A stretch of DNA of 64,000 bases, from the NCBI RefSeq assembly GCF_003386665.1, contig NZ_QTUB01000001.1, forward strand, positions 496,001 to 560,000, written 5' to 3'. Below, in pieces: positions 8,933 to 18,423 of the stretch (its first letter is position 1; every line of letters starts with the position of its first letter). The notes below the pieces were generated by a model, which was not told where the DNA came from, did not search any database, and was given only the letters and a program-made list of their open reading frames with translations. Source of the stretch: Xenorhabdus cabanillasii. GTDB lineage: Bacteria; Pseudomonadota; Gammaproteobacteria; Enterobacterales; Enterobacteriaceae. The translations under genes and the position numbers were made by a program.

Positions 8933-10276
8933 ATGATAGTTACCAATCAACAAATCGCCGAGCAGCGCAAACAACTGGAAGATGCGGTTTCTCACGCTCT
9001 GGAATTAGCGAAAGCAGGCAGTGATGCTGCGGAAGTCGCAGTCAATAAAACGACGGGGATTAGTGTCAGTACCCGTTTCAGTGAAGTCGAAAATGTTGAG
9101 TTTAACAGCGATGGTGCATTGGGGATCACCGTTTATCACCAGCAGCGCAAAGGCAGTGCCTCTTCTACCGATTTAAGCCCGGAAGCTATTGCACGTACTG
9201 TACAGGCCGCCATTGATATCGCTCGTTACACTTCACCTGATCCCTGTGCTGGCCCCGCAGACAAGGAATTACTGGCGTTTGAGGCACCGGAGCTGGATTT
9301 GTTCCATCCCGCGGATTTGGATGCTGATAAGGCGATTGAGTTGGCTGCCCGTGCTGAACAGGCTGCATTACAGGCAGATCAGCGTATTACCAATACCGAA
9401 GGGGGTAGTTTTAACGGTCATTATGGCATTCGGGTCTTTGGTAATAGTCACGGTATGCTACAGAGCTATTGTTCAAGCCGCTATTCCATGTCGAGCTGCG
9501 TGATTGCAGAGCAGGATGGCAATATGGAGCGTGATTATGCTTATACTGTGAGCCGTCGTTTTGATGAGTTGCAATCGCCAGAGTGGGTTGGGCAGGAAAG
9601 TGCTCATCGTACATTGTCTCGTTTAGGTGCGCGTAAACTCTCGACAATGAAAGCGCCTGTGATTTTCTCTGCCGAAGTTGCTACCGGCCTGTTTGGTCAT
9701 TTAGTTGGAGCGATCAGCGGCAGCAGCATCTACCGTAAATCATCTTTCTTGCTGGACAGTCTGGGTAAGCAGATCCTGCCTTCATGGTTGACCATTGAAG
9801 AACAACCACATTTGCTGAGAGGGTTGGCTTCTACGCCTTTTGATAGCGAAGGTGTGCGCACACTGCCGCGTGAAATTATTAAAGATGGTGTTTTACAGTC
9901 ATGGCTGTTGACATCATATTCTGCCCGTAAACTGGATCTGGCGAGTACAGGCCATGCAGGTGGTATTCATAACTGGCGTATCGCGGGGCAAGGGCTGGAT
10001 TTTGCAGGCTTGCTGCGGGAAATGGGAACCGGCCTGGTAGTGACGGAACTGATGGGACAGGGCGTTAGTGCTGTGACTGGGGATTATTCTCGCGGTGCGG
10101 CCGGTTTTTGGGTCGAAAATGGCGAAATACAATATCCAGTCAGTGAGATCACTATCGCAGGTAACCTGAAAGATATGTGGGCAAATATGGTGACAATAGG
10201 TAATGATATTGAAACACGTAGTAACATTCAGTGTGGATCAGTATTGTTGTCGGAAATGAGTATCGCCGGTCAATAG
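8933..10276 (+). CDS. pmbA: PmbA (TldE), partner subunit of the TldD protease
   Basis: 447 residues, typical for TldE (450 in E. coli). It shares the TldD fold but has no HExxxH motif, as expected for the non-metal subunit. It forms a heterodimer with TldD (4560-6005) that completes microcin B17 processing and degrades flexible peptides such as CcdA. The start follows an AT-rich leader with no clear Shine-Dalgarno. The first in-frame ATG gives the conserved register ([13 protein letters not shown]). It is divergent from yjgA, with about 190 bases between the two genes. Confidence 0.95.
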   Translation: MIVTNQQIAEQRKQLEDAVSHALELAKAGSDAAEVAVNKTTGISVSTRFSEVENVEFNSDGALGITVYHQQRKGSASSTDLSPEAIARTVQAAIDIARYTSPDPCAGPADKELLAFEAPELDLFHPADLDADKAIELAARAEQAALQADQRITNTEGGSFNGHYGIRVFGNSHGMLQSYCSSRYSMSSCVIAEQDGNMERDYAYTVSRRFDELQSPEWVGQESAHRTLSRLGARKLSTMKAPVIFSAEVATGLFGHLVGAISGSSIYRKSSFLLDSLGKQILPSWLTIEEQPHLLRGLASTPFDSEGVRTLPREIIKDGVLQSWLLTSYSARKLDLASTGHAGGIHNWRIAGQGLDFAGLLREMGTGLVVTELMGQGVSAVTGDYSRGAAGFWVENGEIQYPVSEITIAGNLKDMWANMVTIGNDIETRSNIQCGSVLLSEMSIAGQ

Positions 10277-10293
10277 GGATACTCAATCAACAA

Positions 10294-10322
10294 CAGCCAG
10301 TTTGGTTCTACTGAGCTGGCTG
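10294..10322. terminator. Possible bidirectional hairpin between pmbA and rnk
   Basis: CAGCCAG and CTGGCTG form a 7-base stem between the convergent pmbA (+) and rnk (-). There is no T run on either side, so termination is uncertain. Confidence 0.35.
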
Positions 10323-10326
10323 CGAG

Positions 10327-10737
10327 TTAACGGTGATATTCACCTGCTGCTTCCGGTTGATAAAGTATTTCTAATACTTTTATCCGGGTTTTTTCACCAT
10401 TAGGCAATTCCCAGGTTATTTCATCATTTACCCGTAGCCCTAAAAGTGCCGCGCCTAAAGGTGCCATCACGGACAGTTGTTTTGTACTGTCTTGCAGAGA
10501 AGACGGGTAAACGAGTGTGCGGGTCCGTTCTTCATTATTACTGAAATCAATAAATTTAATTTCACTGTTCATTGTGACAACATCTGCGGGTATTTCTACT
10601 GGCGGCACAATTTCAGCTCTATCCAGCTCTTCATTTAATGCATCCGCGATACTGCTATTGGCAAACGCAGGTTGTTCCAACAGAGAATCTAAACGTTCTG
10701 CATCTAATTCATTGATAATAATTTTAGGTTTTGTCAT
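10327..10737 (-). CDS. rnk: Rnk, regulator of nucleoside diphosphate kinase (GreA-like RNA polymerase binder)
   Basis: 136 residues with the E. coli Rnk layout: a short N-terminal coiled coil ([15 protein letters not shown]) and a GreA/GreB-type C-terminal domain ([22 protein letters not shown]). Rnk binds RNA polymerase near the secondary channel. The ATG at 10737 follows GGAGCG and gives [16 protein letters not shown], matching the E. coli start. An in-frame extension to 10806 would run through a hairpin and is rejected. In E. coli rnk lies elsewhere on the chromosome. Here it stands between pmbA and npr. Confidence 0.92.
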   Translation of the reverse strand: MTKPKIIINELDAERLDSLLEQPAFANSSIADALNEELDRAEIVPPVEIPADVVTMNSEIKFIDFSNNEERTRTLVYPSSLQDSTKQLSVMAPLGAALLGLRVNDEITWELPNGEKTRIKVLEILYQPEAAGEYHR

Positions 10738-10763
10738 ACCACGCTCCAAATTAAGCTCAATAC

Positions 10764-10803
10764 AAAATAACACCCCGCAACGCAAGGAGGGGGGTGTTAT
10801 TTT
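10764..10803. terminator. Strong hairpin between npr and rnk
   Basis: A perfect 13-base stem, AAAATAACACCCC and GGGGTGTTATTTT, with a 14-base loop. The A/T arms give a T-rich 3' side in both directions. Because it precedes the rnk start by only 27 bases, it probably ends the long kdsD-npr transcript; otherwise it lies in the rnk leader. Confidence 0.65.
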
Positions 10804-11008
10804 CAAATGTGATTAAAGTGATATTAGGCTGTTCTGACGTGAAAATAAAGAGATCATGATCACGAACTGTTTTGTGTTGTTAATGAAATAAGATTTAGCC
10901 AGACACTATATTGGATTACATTTTTTATTGGTTTTAGATACTGTGTTTGTTACCGTTCCAGTAAAAAGGGAACTAGTTTAGCAGAATATGTGAGCGTTAC
11001 TTTCTATC

Positions 11009-11281
11009 TTATTCTTCGTCAAAGCCAGAATTAAATAGCTCAACAATAGCCGCCAGAGCCTGTTGTTCATCCGGTCCGGTTGCTTCAACTTCAATGTAAC
11101 TACCCTGTTCGGAGTCCAGCATCAGCATAGCGATAACACTATGAGCCTCCGCCTGAATATTACTGCTGTTGCGCAGAATGACCTGAGATCGAAACTGCTG
11201 CACAAGATCATGCAGTTTCATAGCAGGCCGGGCATGCATACCGAGTCGGTTTTTGATCTCAAGTCTTTGTTTAACTGCCAT
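11009..11281 (-). CDS. ptsO: NPr, phosphocarrier of the nitrogen phosphotransferase system
   Basis: 90 residues, as in E. coli NPr. The phosphorylation site is His16 in the motif GMHARPA, and the C-terminal SGFDEE tail is characteristic. NPr passes phosphate from EI-Ntr (PtsP, not in this window) to EIIA-Ntr (PtsN, at 12262-12732). It is cytoplasmic. It is the last gene of the rpoN-hpf-ptsN-rapZ-npr series, 36 bases after rapZ. Confidence 0.96.
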   Translation of the reverse strand: MAVKQRLEIKNRLGMHARPAMKLHDLVQQFRSQVILRNSSNIQAEAHSVIAMLMLDSEQGSYIEVEATGPDEQQALAAIVELFNSGFDEE

Positions 11282-11317
11282 GGCCTGCTTTATTTTGATT
11301 GGTTGCGTTAAGTTCAG

Positions 11318-12169
11318 TTACTTACGTTTTTCCAGTGTGCGATGCCGTGATTGCACATTTTTACCACGGGAGCGGAAGTAATCAGCTAACTGTTCTGCCA
11401 CATAAACTGAACGGTGTTTACCGCCGGTACAGCCGATAGCAACTGTCAGGTAGCTGCGGTTATTGGTTTCCAGCATCGGCAGCCAGAGTTCAAGATAACT
11501 GCGGGTCTGGTAAATGAAGTTATGCACTTCTGTATGGCGATCCAAAAATGCGGCAACAGGGCGATCCAACCCTGTCATCGGGCGCAGTTTTGGATCCCAG
11601 TGCGGGTTTGGCAGGAAGCGTACGTCGAAAACGTAATCTGCATCAATCGGAATGCCATGTTTGAAGCCGAAAGATTCAAATACCATTGTCAGTTCACGTT
11701 CACGTTTACCCAATAAACGCGTTCTGAGCATTTCAGCCAGTTCATGGACTGACATCTCAGATGTATCAATGATCAGATCCGCCCGTGAACGCAGTGGCTC
11801 CAGTAGATCGCTCTCTTTGTCGATGGCGCTTTCCAGTGACAGATTTTTGCTTGAGAGTGGATGCAGACGCCGGGTGTCACTGTAACGACGGATCAATGTG
11901 TTACGATCTGCATCAAGAAACAGAAGCTGCGGTGAAAAGCTGTCCGGTAATTTTGTCAGTGCTTCTTCGAAAATTTCGGGTGATTCCGGCATATTTCGCA
12001 CATCGATACTGACTGCTGCTGAAATATCACGCTCAGCTAATGTATTAGCCAGCTCCGGAAGTAACACTACCGGCAGGTTATCTACACAGTAGAACCCCAT
12101 ATCTTCCAGTGCACGCAGGGCTACGGATTTACCAGAACCAGAACGACCGCTGACTATCATCAGCACCAT
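11318..12169 (-). CDS. rapZ: RapZ, RNase adaptor for GlmZ small RNA
   Basis: 283 residues, against 284 in E. coli. The N-terminal P-loop domain has Walker A GRSGSGKS at residues 8-15. The C-terminal domain keeps the conserved [10 protein letters not shown] segment and ends in the basic tail [11 protein letters not shown] used for RNA binding. In E. coli RapZ senses glucosamine-6-phosphate and brings RNase E to GlmZ, thereby controlling glmS. It is part of the rpoN operon, between ptsN and npr. No glmZ or glmY gene is visible here. Confidence 0.96.
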   Translation of the reverse strand: MVLMIVSGRSGSGKSVALRALEDMGFYCVDNLPVVLLPELANTLAERDISAAVSIDVRNMPESPEIFEEALTKLPDSFSPQLLFLDADRNTLIRRYSDTRRLHPLSSKNLSLESAIDKESDLLEPLRSRADLIIDTSEMSVHELAEMLRTRLLGKRERELTMVFESFGFKHGIPIDADYVFDVRFLPNPHWDPKLRPMTGLDRPVAAFLDRHTEVHNFIYQTRSYLELWLPMLETNNRSYLTVAIGCTGGKHRSVYVAEQLADYFRSRGKNVQSRHRTLEKRK

Positions 12170-12192
12170 GAGATGACTCCCCTTAATGTCTC

Positions 12193-12212
12193 AGCGGTTC
12201 GTTAGAACCGCT
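12193..12212 (-). promoter_or_regulatory. Intercistronic hairpin between ptsN and rapZ
   Basis: AGCGGTTC and GAACCGCT form a perfect 8-base stem with a 4-base loop. There is no T run in the direction of transcription (minus), so it is more likely a transcript-stability or processing hairpin than a terminator. Confidence 0.4.
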
Positions 12213-12261
12213 GCTGTTTTTATTGCTTTTCAACAATCAATTGTAACCGCAATTGTAATCG

Positions 12262-12732
12262 TTATTTATTCAGTAAGATTTTGTATAGTTCTTCATCACT
12301 TTGCGCTGAACGCAGACGACGACAGAGATTTTTATCTGACAGTCGTTTTGCAATCAATGAGAGTGAATGCAAATGGATCTGACACTGGTTAGATGGAACC
12401 AATAAAGCAAATAGCAAGTCAACAGGTTGATTATCAATAGCATCAAAGGTAATCGGTTGTTCCAGATGCAAAAATACACCAACGGCATTATTTGAGCATT
12501 CTGTTTCCAGCTTGCCGTGAGGAATAGCAATCCCATTGCCAATACCTGTTGTCCCCACTTTTTCACGGGAAAGAATGGCTTCAAATACAGCATATTCTGG
12601 TAAATTAAGCTGTTTTGATGCCAGCTCGCTGATAATCTCTAAGGCGCGCTTTTTACTCGAACAAGGTACGTTGTTACGCGTACATTCGGATGAAAGCACT
12701 GAACTTAGTGGTAAATCTGTTTCGTTGTTCAT
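12262..12732 (-). CDS. ptsN: PtsN, EIIA component of the nitrogen PTS
   Basis: 156 residues from the ATG at 12732. The phosphorylatable histidine is in the conserved motif GIAIPHGKLE (His72 from this start). Known roles of the family are control of K+ uptake (TrkA, KdpD) and of other regulators according to phosphorylation by NPr. A GTG four codons upstream (12744) is also in frame. The ATG is chosen because MNNETDLPLSSVL aligns with the E. coli N terminus. Neither start has a strong Shine-Dalgarno. Confidence 0.95.
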   Translation of the reverse strand: MNNETDLPLSSVLSSECTRNNVPCSSKKRALEIISELASKQLNLPEYAVFEAILSREKVGTTGIGNGIAIPHGKLETECSNNAVGVFLHLEQPITFDAIDNQPVDLLFALLVPSNQCQIHLHSLSLIAKRLSDKNLCRRLRSAQSDEELYKILLNK

Positions 12733-12756
12733 TTCTTTATTCACTTAGGGCTTGTA

Positions 12757-12788
12757 ATACCAGATGCCTGAGTTTAGACATCTGGTAT
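12757..12788 (-). promoter_or_regulatory. Intercistronic hairpin between hpf and ptsN
   Basis: ATACCAGATG and CATCTGGTAT form a perfect 10-base stem with a 12-base loop. No T run follows on the minus strand. It could protect or process the hpf mRNA within the rpoN operon. Confidence 0.45.
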
Positions 12789-12939
12789 CAGAGCACTATT
12801 TATGCTTATGCCATTGAGCCTTCTGGTTGTTTCTTTCGTTAGCTGCGTTCATTTATTGCCTGCTTTGATGCAACCGGAAGTCCATTGGATATAGATAGAA
12901 CAGTGCTAATCTTATGACAGCCCCGTTGTCTGAAAACTA

Positions 12940-13227
12940 TTAATGTTGTCTCAATTTACTTTTATGTTTGGTCAATTGACGAGCCAGTTTGTCTGCCAGC
13001 GCATCAATTGCTGCATACATATCTTCATGCTCTGAACTCGCATGCAACTCTCCTCCATTGACATACACCGTGGCTTCAGCGATTTTCTGCACCTTTTCCA
13101 CTCGGAGGATGACCTGAATAAGGTTAATCTTATCGAAATATTGATCCAATTTGCCGCATTTTGTGTTCACAACGTTGCGTAGTGCATCAGTGATTTCAAG
13201 ATTGTGGCCTGTAACATTGAGTTGCAT
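12940..13227 (-). CDS. hpf: HPF, ribosome hibernation-promoting factor
   Basis: 95 residues, the short-HPF type. The start ATG at 13227 gives MQLNVTGHNLEIT and is preceded by AAGGAAAA. An in-frame extension to 13254 overlaps rpoN and does not fit the family. HPF binds 30S subunits and, with RMF, forms 100S dimers in stationary phase. It follows rpoN directly, as in E. coli, and is followed by a hairpin and ptsN. Confidence 0.96.
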   Translation of the reverse strand: MQLNVTGHNLEITDALRNVVNTKCGKLDQYFDKINLIQVILRVEKVQKIAEATVYVNGGELHASSEHEDMYAAIDALADKLARQLTKHKSKLRQH

Positions 13228-13250
13228 AGTGTTTTCCTTCTCTGTGTTGT

Positions 13251-14726
13251 TCAAACCAATTTTTTACGTTGGTTTGAAGGCGGGATGGATAACGACTCTC
13301 TATATTTTGCGACAGTTCGACGTGCTACCTGAATGCCTTGCCCGGCAAGTAAGTTTGTCAATTTACTGTCACTTAGTGGCTTGGCCGGGTTTTCTGCCGC
13401 GACCAATTTTTTCACCAGTGCCCGTATCGCCGTAGAAGAGGCTTCACCTCCGCTATCAGTATTAACGTGACTGGAGAAAAAATATTTCAATTCAAAAATC
13501 CCGCGTGGACTATGCAGATACTTCTGGGTTGTCACACGGGAAATAGTGGATTCATGCATGTCAACCTGATAGGCGATATCAGCCAGTACCAGTGGTTTCA
13601 TGTATTCCGCACCATATTCAAAGAAATCTTGCTGTCGCTCCACAATGCAGTTACTGACTTTCAATAACGTTTCATTGCGACTTTCGAGACTTTTTATCAA
13701 CCATTTGGCTTCTTGCAGGTTATTACGGATAAACAGGCTGTCACTCTCATTATGAGATTGTTGCCCTAGTGCGGCATAATGCTGATTAATGCGCAGACGA
13801 GGGATGTTATCGGTATTCAGCCTGACCTGCCAGCGTTCATTCTCTTTCTGGACTAATACATCGGGAATAACGTATTCGGATTCTCCGGTATTCACCATTA
13901 ATCCGGGCTTCGGCTCCAGTGACTGAATGATATCAATTGCTTTTTTTAATGCACTTTCTTTTAATTTGCTCTGTCGCAACAAATTTCGAAAGTCTCGGTT
14001 GCCCAATAGTTCAAGGTACTTGCTGGTAACCAATTTTGCTTCGTTCAGGTAAGGTGTTTCTGCTGGCAGCATTGCAAGCTGGATCAACAGGCACTCACGT
14101 AAATTACGTGCCGCAACACCAGTGGGATCAAAGTGTTGTACACGCTTGAGTACGGCTTCGATTTCTTCTAACGTCAGTTCATCATCACCAATGCTGGTAA
14201 GGATTTCCTCGACAGGGACTGTCAGGTAGCCTGTTTCGTCAATGGCATCAATGATCGATGTGGCGATGGCTGAATCTGTTTCAGTAAAGGGAGTCAATGC
14301 AGCCTGCCACATTAAATAATCTTGTAATGTCTGGGTTGTTTCACCTTGATAGACGGGAAAATCATCCGCGCTGTAGTCATTTTTTGCTCCCAGGGATGTA
14401 CCCGCGGTGTAAATTTCATCCCAACTGGTATCAAGGGGAAGCTCTTCAGGCATATGCCGTTGTTCAAGGGCTTCAAGAGTATCCATGACTTTTGTTTCGG
14501 TATCAGGATATGTTTCTGCATCAGGGGCTGTTTCCGCATCAGAATAGCCCTGAGTATCAATTTCTTGATGCAGGTCTTCTTGCTCAAGCATAGGATTGGC
14601 TTCCAAAGCTAGTTGGATCTCCTGTTGAAGTTCAAGCGTAGAAAGTTGCAACAAACGGATAGCTTGCTGAAGTTGCGGCGTCATCGTCAATTGCTGACTG
14701 AGCTTGAGTTGCAAACTTTGCTTCAT
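13251..14726 (-). CDS. rpoN: RpoN, sigma-54 factor
   Basis: 491 residues, against 477 in E. coli. Region I is the Gln/Leu-rich N terminus ([23 protein letters not shown]), region II is acidic (about 55-110), and the C terminus carries the RpoN box [11 protein letters not shown], which contacts the -24 element. It directs transcription from -24/-12 promoters with enhancer-binding proteins. It lies 77 bases after lptB, as in E. coli. The RpoN box runs close to the C terminus, so the protein is complete. Confidence 0.97.
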   Translation of the reverse strand: MKQSLQLKLSQQLTMTPQLQQAIRLLQLSTLELQQEIQLALEANPMLEQEDLHQEIDTQGYSDAETAPDAETYPDTETKVMDTLEALEQRHMPEELPLDTSWDEIYTAGTSLGAKNDYSADDFPVYQGETTQTLQDYLMWQAALTPFTETDSAIATSIIDAIDETGYLTVPVEEILTSIGDDELTLEEIEAVLKRVQHFDPTGVAARNLRECLLIQLAMLPAETPYLNEAKLVTSKYLELLGNRDFRNLLRQSKLKESALKKAIDIIQSLEPKPGLMVNTGESEYVIPDVLVQKENERWQVRLNTDNIPRLRINQHYAALGQQSHNESDSLFIRNNLQEAKWLIKSLESRNETLLKVSNCIVERQQDFFEYGAEYMKPLVLADIAYQVDMHESTISRVTTQKYLHSPRGIFELKYFFSSHVNTDSGGEASSTAIRALVKKLVAAENPAKPLSDSKLTNLLAGQGIQVARRTVAKYRESLSIPPSNQRKKLV

Positions 14727-14803
14727 AACGTTCTCACTTCCTCCTGAACTGATACTTAATGCTCCTGAACTGAATGCCCCTGAATTTTGCCTGACAATGT
14801 GCC

Positions 14804-15529
14804 TTAAAGCCGGAAGCCCTCACCCAAATAAACGCGCTTAACTTGCTCATTACTGAGGATATCTTCTGGTGTACCGTGGGCAATCAAATGCCCCTGACTG
14901 ACAATGTAAGCGCGTTCACAAACATCCAGTGTTTCACGGACGTTATGGTCAGTAATCAGAACGCCCAGACCACAATCCCGTAGGTGTTGAATGATCTTTT
15001 TAATATCAAGAACAGAAATAGGGTCAACACCCGCAAAAGGTTCATCCAACAGAATAAATTTAGGATTAGCGGCCAGTGCGCGGGCGATTTCCACACGGCG
15101 GCGTTCACCACCGGACAATGATTGGCCAAGGCTATTACGCAAATGAGAAATATGAAACTCTTCCATTAATTCTTCGGCGCGCGCTTTGCGCTGTTCCTGA
15201 TTGATATCTTTACGGATCTCAAGAACCGACATTAAATTATCGTACACGCTCAGCCGACGGAAGATTGAGGCTTCCTGTGGCAAGTAACCAATGCCCCGGC
15301 GGGCACGTTCATGCAGAGGTAGCAGGCTGATATCTTCATGGTCTATAGTGATAGTACCTGCATCACGTGGCACAATGCCGACGACCATATAGAAAGTCGT
15401 GGTTTTACCTGCACCGTTTGGCCCAAGCAGGCCTACGATTTCACCTGATTTTACTTTCAGGCTGACATCCTCAACGACCTTACGTCCCTTATAAGCTTTT
15501 GCCAGATTGTCCGCGTTTAATATTGCCAT
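14804..15529 (-). CDS. lptB: LptB, ATPase of the LPS transporter
   Basis: 241 residues, identical in length to E. coli LptB. Walker A GPNGAGKT is at residues 36-43, followed by the ABC signature LSGGERRR and Walker B FILLDEP. LptB with LptFG extracts LPS from the inner membrane and drives it along the LptC-LptA-LptDE bridge. It is located after lptA with a 44-base gap. All catalytic motifs are intact. Confidence 0.97.
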   Translation of the reverse strand: MAILNADNLAKAYKGRKVVEDVSLKVKSGEIVGLLGPNGAGKTTTFYMVVGIVPRDAGTITIDHEDISLLPLHERARRGIGYLPQEASIFRRLSVYDNLMSVLEIRKDINQEQRKARAEELMEEFHISHLRNSLGQSLSGGERRRVEIARALAANPKFILLDEPFAGVDPISVLDIKKIIQHLRDCGLGVLITDHNVRETLDVCERAYIVSQGHLIAHGTPEDILSNEQVKRVYLGEGFRL

Positions 15530-15545
15530 ACGTCGTTAATACTCT

Positions 15546-15593
15546 TTTTTATGAACACCAGTTTTTATAAACATCAGTTTTTATGAACATCGG
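15546..15593. repeat. Three tandem 16-base repeats across the lptA stop codon
   Basis: The units TTTTTATGAACACCAG, TTTTTATAAACATCAG and TTTTTATGAACATCGG follow one another without spacing. The right unit encodes part of the LptA C terminus and the other two run into the lptA-lptB gap. Confidence 0.8.
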
Positions 15594-16117
15594 TGTTGTT
15601 AACACCAGGGCCTTTTTCCTGTAACTGAGAAGGTAACAGAACGGTGGTGACATGTTTACCTTTATCACTAAAGGCTTCCATTTGCTGTGTTGGCACTAAA
15701 TAGGTGATTTTATCGCCTTTGATGTTACTGTCGAGCTGTTCAAGATAAGCATTGCCTGTCAGTGTGACTAGCTCACTACTCATTTCATAGCGCATTTTCG
15801 AAGCATGGCCTTTGATGGGTTTACCATCATCCTGTAATTGATAAAACGTTGCAGGATTGCCGTAGGCTTCGATAACGGTTTTTTTTTGAATCACCGTCAG
15901 GGCGCGTAACTACGACCTTATCAGCCCGAATATCGATAGAACCTTGTTTTACGATAACGTGATCCGTAAATGTGGTAACGTTCCTCGTTACATCCAAAGA
16001 TTGTCTGGCTGAATCAATGGTAATGGGTTTTTTTGTATCATCTTTCAATGCCAGCGCAGGCTGGCTAACTGCAACCAGTGTACTGGTAATCAGGATATTA
16101 CGGATTAGGTTCTTCAT
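15574..16117 (-). CDS. lptA: LptA, periplasmic LPS bridge protein (frameshifted as read)
   Basis: The start MKNLIRNILITSTLVAVSQPALA is a signal peptide. The mature part has the OstA/LptA fold residues TFTDHVIVKQGSIDIRADKVVVTRP and, in another frame, VIEAYGNPATFYQ through VTTVLLPSQLQ. The frame breaks at a run of nine A on the coding strand (plus 15879-15887): eight A would give ...DSKKTVIEAYG, matching E. coli. LptA is essential and its partners here are intact, so this is either a sequencing error or a slippage site. An in-frame ATG at 16129 is an alternative start. The gene overlaps lptC by about 20 bases. Confidence 0.88.
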
Positions 16118-16691
16118 GTGGAATCTCATAGCGAGTGCTCACCTTTTCAATCAATTCAGCTGTTTTGTCTCGTAGATTGCCGCGCATTCTCATACCAACA
16201 GATTGCAGCCCGACTCCCTCTAAAGTGACTTTATCGTCAGATACGACGTCCTGAGTCACGAGATTGACTGTTGCATTATCTGTTGTGATCTTTTGCAATT
16301 GTGATGCGTCATTTAGGCTGTCCACTTGGACATCCCCATATAAGTAGAGCATATCATCATGGGTAAGTTTTGCTTTATTGGCGCGTACTGTCCATGTTGG
16401 TTTCGGGGATGTGGATGAGCCATTAGCGTCAAAAGTAGTCAATACTGGCTTGGTAAACCAAGTCAGTTTTGTTTCCGTATAATTTTTAACATCATCTGCC
16501 ACTAGTTTATAAGCCAATTTACCCCCTGGATCATAAACAAATGTGATGGCTTCCTCTGTTTGATAAGTAGGATAACTATCATCTAAAATTGGTGATAAGG
16601 TGTCTTGATTTGAATTGGATAAATTCCAGCCAATCAATGCAAGCACAATCAAAGTCAGTATTGCGATCAGCCAGGATTGAGTTCTGCTCAT
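16098..16691 (-). CDS. lptC: LptC, inner-membrane anchor of the LPS bridge
   Basis: 197 residues, against 191 in E. coli. One N-terminal membrane segment (WLIAILTLIVLALIGWNL) is followed by a periplasmic OstA-like domain. LptC couples the LptBFG pump to LptA. The stop overlaps the lptA start and the start lies 19 bases after the kdsC stop, so kdsC-lptC-lptA are tightly linked. The C terminus (KVSTRYEIPHEEPNP) is a little longer than in E. coli. Confidence 0.95.
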   Translation of the reverse strand: MSRTQSWLIAILTLIVLALIGWNLSNSNQDTLSPILDDSYPTYQTEEAITFVYDPGGKLAYKLVADDVKNYTETKLTWFTKPVLTTFDANGSSTSPKPTWTVRANKAKLTHDDMLYLYGDVQVDSLNDASQLQKITTDNATVNLVTQDVVSDDKVTLEGVGLQSVGMRMRGNLRDKTAELIEKVSTRYEIPHEEPNP

Positions 16692-16710
16692 TCTGTTTTC
16701 AGTTCATATT

Positions 16711-17274
16711 TTATATTGATAACCCTTTGGCATCTTCAAGCTTATTCTGAGCGAAAAGCACCAAATCACAAAGTTCTCTGACTGCTCCACGACCACCAGC
16801 AATCTGAGTCACATAATCCGCCTTCGGCAGCAATAATGGATGAGCATCGGCCACCGCAGCCGATAACCCGACCTGAGCCATTACAGGCCAATCAATCAGA
16901 TCATCGCCGATATAGGCAACCTGTTCAGGTTGTAGCGTTAGTTTATCCAACAGTTCCTGATACGCCAAAATCTTATCGTTCTGACCTTGGTAAAGATATG
17001 TAATACCAAGAGTTTTTGCGCGATTTTCCAGCAATTTGGCTTGGCGGCCAGTTATAATTGCAACTTCGATACCGGAGGTAATTAAACAACGGATACCGTA
17101 ACCATCACGAACATTAAAGGCTTTCAGCTCTTCACCTTCGTTGCCCATATATATCAGGCCATCCGACATCACACCATCAACATCGCAGATCAATAGACGG
17201 ATCTTTTTGGCTTTCTCGATAATTTCTTTATTAACTGGGCCATAACAGGTATCCAGATATTCGTTTTGCTTCAT
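16711..17274 (-). CDS. kdsC: KdsC, Kdo-8-phosphate phosphatase
   Basis: 187 residues, a C0-type HAD phosphatase. The nucleophile motif CDVDGVMSDG has Asp31 and Asp33, and the later GDDLIDWPVM motif binds Mg2+. It releases phosphate from Kdo-8-phosphate to give Kdo for the LPS inner core. It is grouped with kdsD and lptCAB, which matches Kdo supply with LPS export. All HAD motifs are present. Confidence 0.96.
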   Translation of the reverse strand: MKQNEYLDTCYGPVNKEIIEKAKKIRLLICDVDGVMSDGLIYMGNEGEELKAFNVRDGYGIRCLITSGIEVAIITGRQAKLLENRAKTLGITYLYQGQNDKILAYQELLDKLTLQPEQVAYIGDDLIDWPVMAQVGLSAAVADAHPLLLPKADYVTQIAGGRGAVRELCDLVLFAQNKLEDAKGLSI

Positions 17275-17336
17275 TCAGGAATTCTCTACTACATTAATTG
17301 TCACTGGCGTTGCGTTATAACTAGTATTAAATTGTG

Positions 17337-17360
17337 ACAGGCCTTTGGTTACAGGCCTGT
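17337..17360 (-). promoter_or_regulatory. Hairpin between kdsD and kdsC
   Basis: ACAGGCCT and AGGCCTGT form an 8-base stem with an 8-base loop. A T-rich stretch follows on the plus side only, so it is probably an attenuating or processing hairpin in the minus-strand transcript. Confidence 0.35.
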
Positions 17361-17395
17361 TTATTACTATTTTACCAGATTTATATGACGGGTTT

Positions 17396-18364
17396 TTATA
17401 CAACTCCTGCTTGCAGTAGATCGTGCATATGTAATACACCAAGCAAGGTATTGCCTTCTGTAACCAGCAGGGAGGTAATATGACGTGATTGCATCAGATT
17501 CAGGGCATCAACAGCTAACGCATTCGGTTTGATGCGGATCCCCCCCGTGGTCATAACGTCAGAAATTTTGGCGTTGTTTAAATCAATACCCATATCGAAA
17601 ACGCGGCGTAGATCCCCGTCAGTAAAGATACCATCGATCTGCATATCATCACTACAGATGACCGTCATGCCCAGTTTTTTCCGTGTGATTTCTATCAATG
17701 CTTCGCGCAGGGTGGCTGTGCGGGGTACTCGGGGAATATTATCACCAGTGGTCATCAGGTCACCGGCCAGTAGCAAAAGTTTACGTCCAAGTGTACCACC
17801 GGGATGGGAAAGGGCGAAATCTTCTGCGGTAAAACCACGGGCTTCTAGTAGTGCAAGGGCCAGGGCATCGCCCATGACCAGCGTTGCAGTTGTGCTGGTT
17901 GTGGGAGCCAATCCCAATGGGCAGGCTTCTTGTGGTGTTTTGATGCACAGATGGATATCAGAGGCTTTGCCCATACTACTGTTACAGTTATTTGTCATAC
18001 AGATGAGTGGAACTTTTTGCCGCTTAAGTATCGGAATTAAGGCGAGGATCTCATTGGATTCACCGGAATTGGAAATTGCTATAACAATGTCTTTTGGGGT
18101 CACCATGCCGAGATCACCGTGACTGGCTTCTCCGGGGTGGACAAAGAACGACGGAGTTCCGGTGCTGGCAAATGTTGCTGCCATTTTTCTTCCTATGTGG
18201 CCGGATTTACCCATCCCCATGACAATGACTTTGCCCTCGCAGCCAAACATTAACTCACAGGCTTTGCTGAAATCATCATTGATGTATTGTTCCAGTCTCG
18301 CCAATCCGTCGAGTTCGATATGTAATACTCTCTTACCTGCTTGCTGAAAATCGATCTTAGGCAT
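17396..18364 (-). CDS. kdsD: KdsD, arabinose-5-phosphate isomerase
   Basis: 322 residues from the ATG at 18364, which follows GGGAG by six bases. A GTG four codons upstream lacks that spacing. An N-terminal SIS sugar-isomerase domain (VMGMGKSGHIGRKMAATFASTGT, SNSGES) is followed by two CBS domains. It converts ribulose-5-phosphate to arabinose-5-phosphate, the first step of Kdo synthesis. It is the first gene of the kdsD-kdsC-lptC cluster. Length and motifs match E. coli KdsD (328). Confidence 0.95.
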   Translation of the reverse strand: MPKIDFQQAGKRVLHIELDGLARLEQYINDDFSKACELMFGCEGKVIVMGMGKSGHIGRKMAATFASTGTPSFFVHPGEASHGDLGMVTPKDIVIAISNSGESNEILALIPILKRQKVPLICMTNNCNSSMGKASDIHLCIKTPQEACPLGLAPTTSTTATLVMGDALALALLEARGFTAEDFALSHPGGTLGRKLLLLAGDLMTTGDNIPRVPRTATLREALIEITRKKLGMTVICSDDMQIDGIFTDGDLRRVFDMGIDLNNAKISDVMTTGGIRIKPNALAVDALNLMQSRHITSLLVTEGNTLLGVLHMHDLLQAGVV

Positions 18365-18423
18365 TTCTACTCCCACTTCTTCCCATTCAATCGGTAATTA
18401 TTCAGTACATTAATCACCGGATA

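Noticed and set aside
12790..12895. Possible further copy of the intergenic repeat between hpf and ptsN
   Set aside because: Only the right end (CCATTGGATATAG) resembles the family; the left arm and pairing are not convincing.
17529..18122. 197-codon open frame on the plus strand
   Set aside because: It lies entirely opposite kdsD, has no Shine-Dalgarno and no recognisable domain; it is a shadow of a well-conserved gene.
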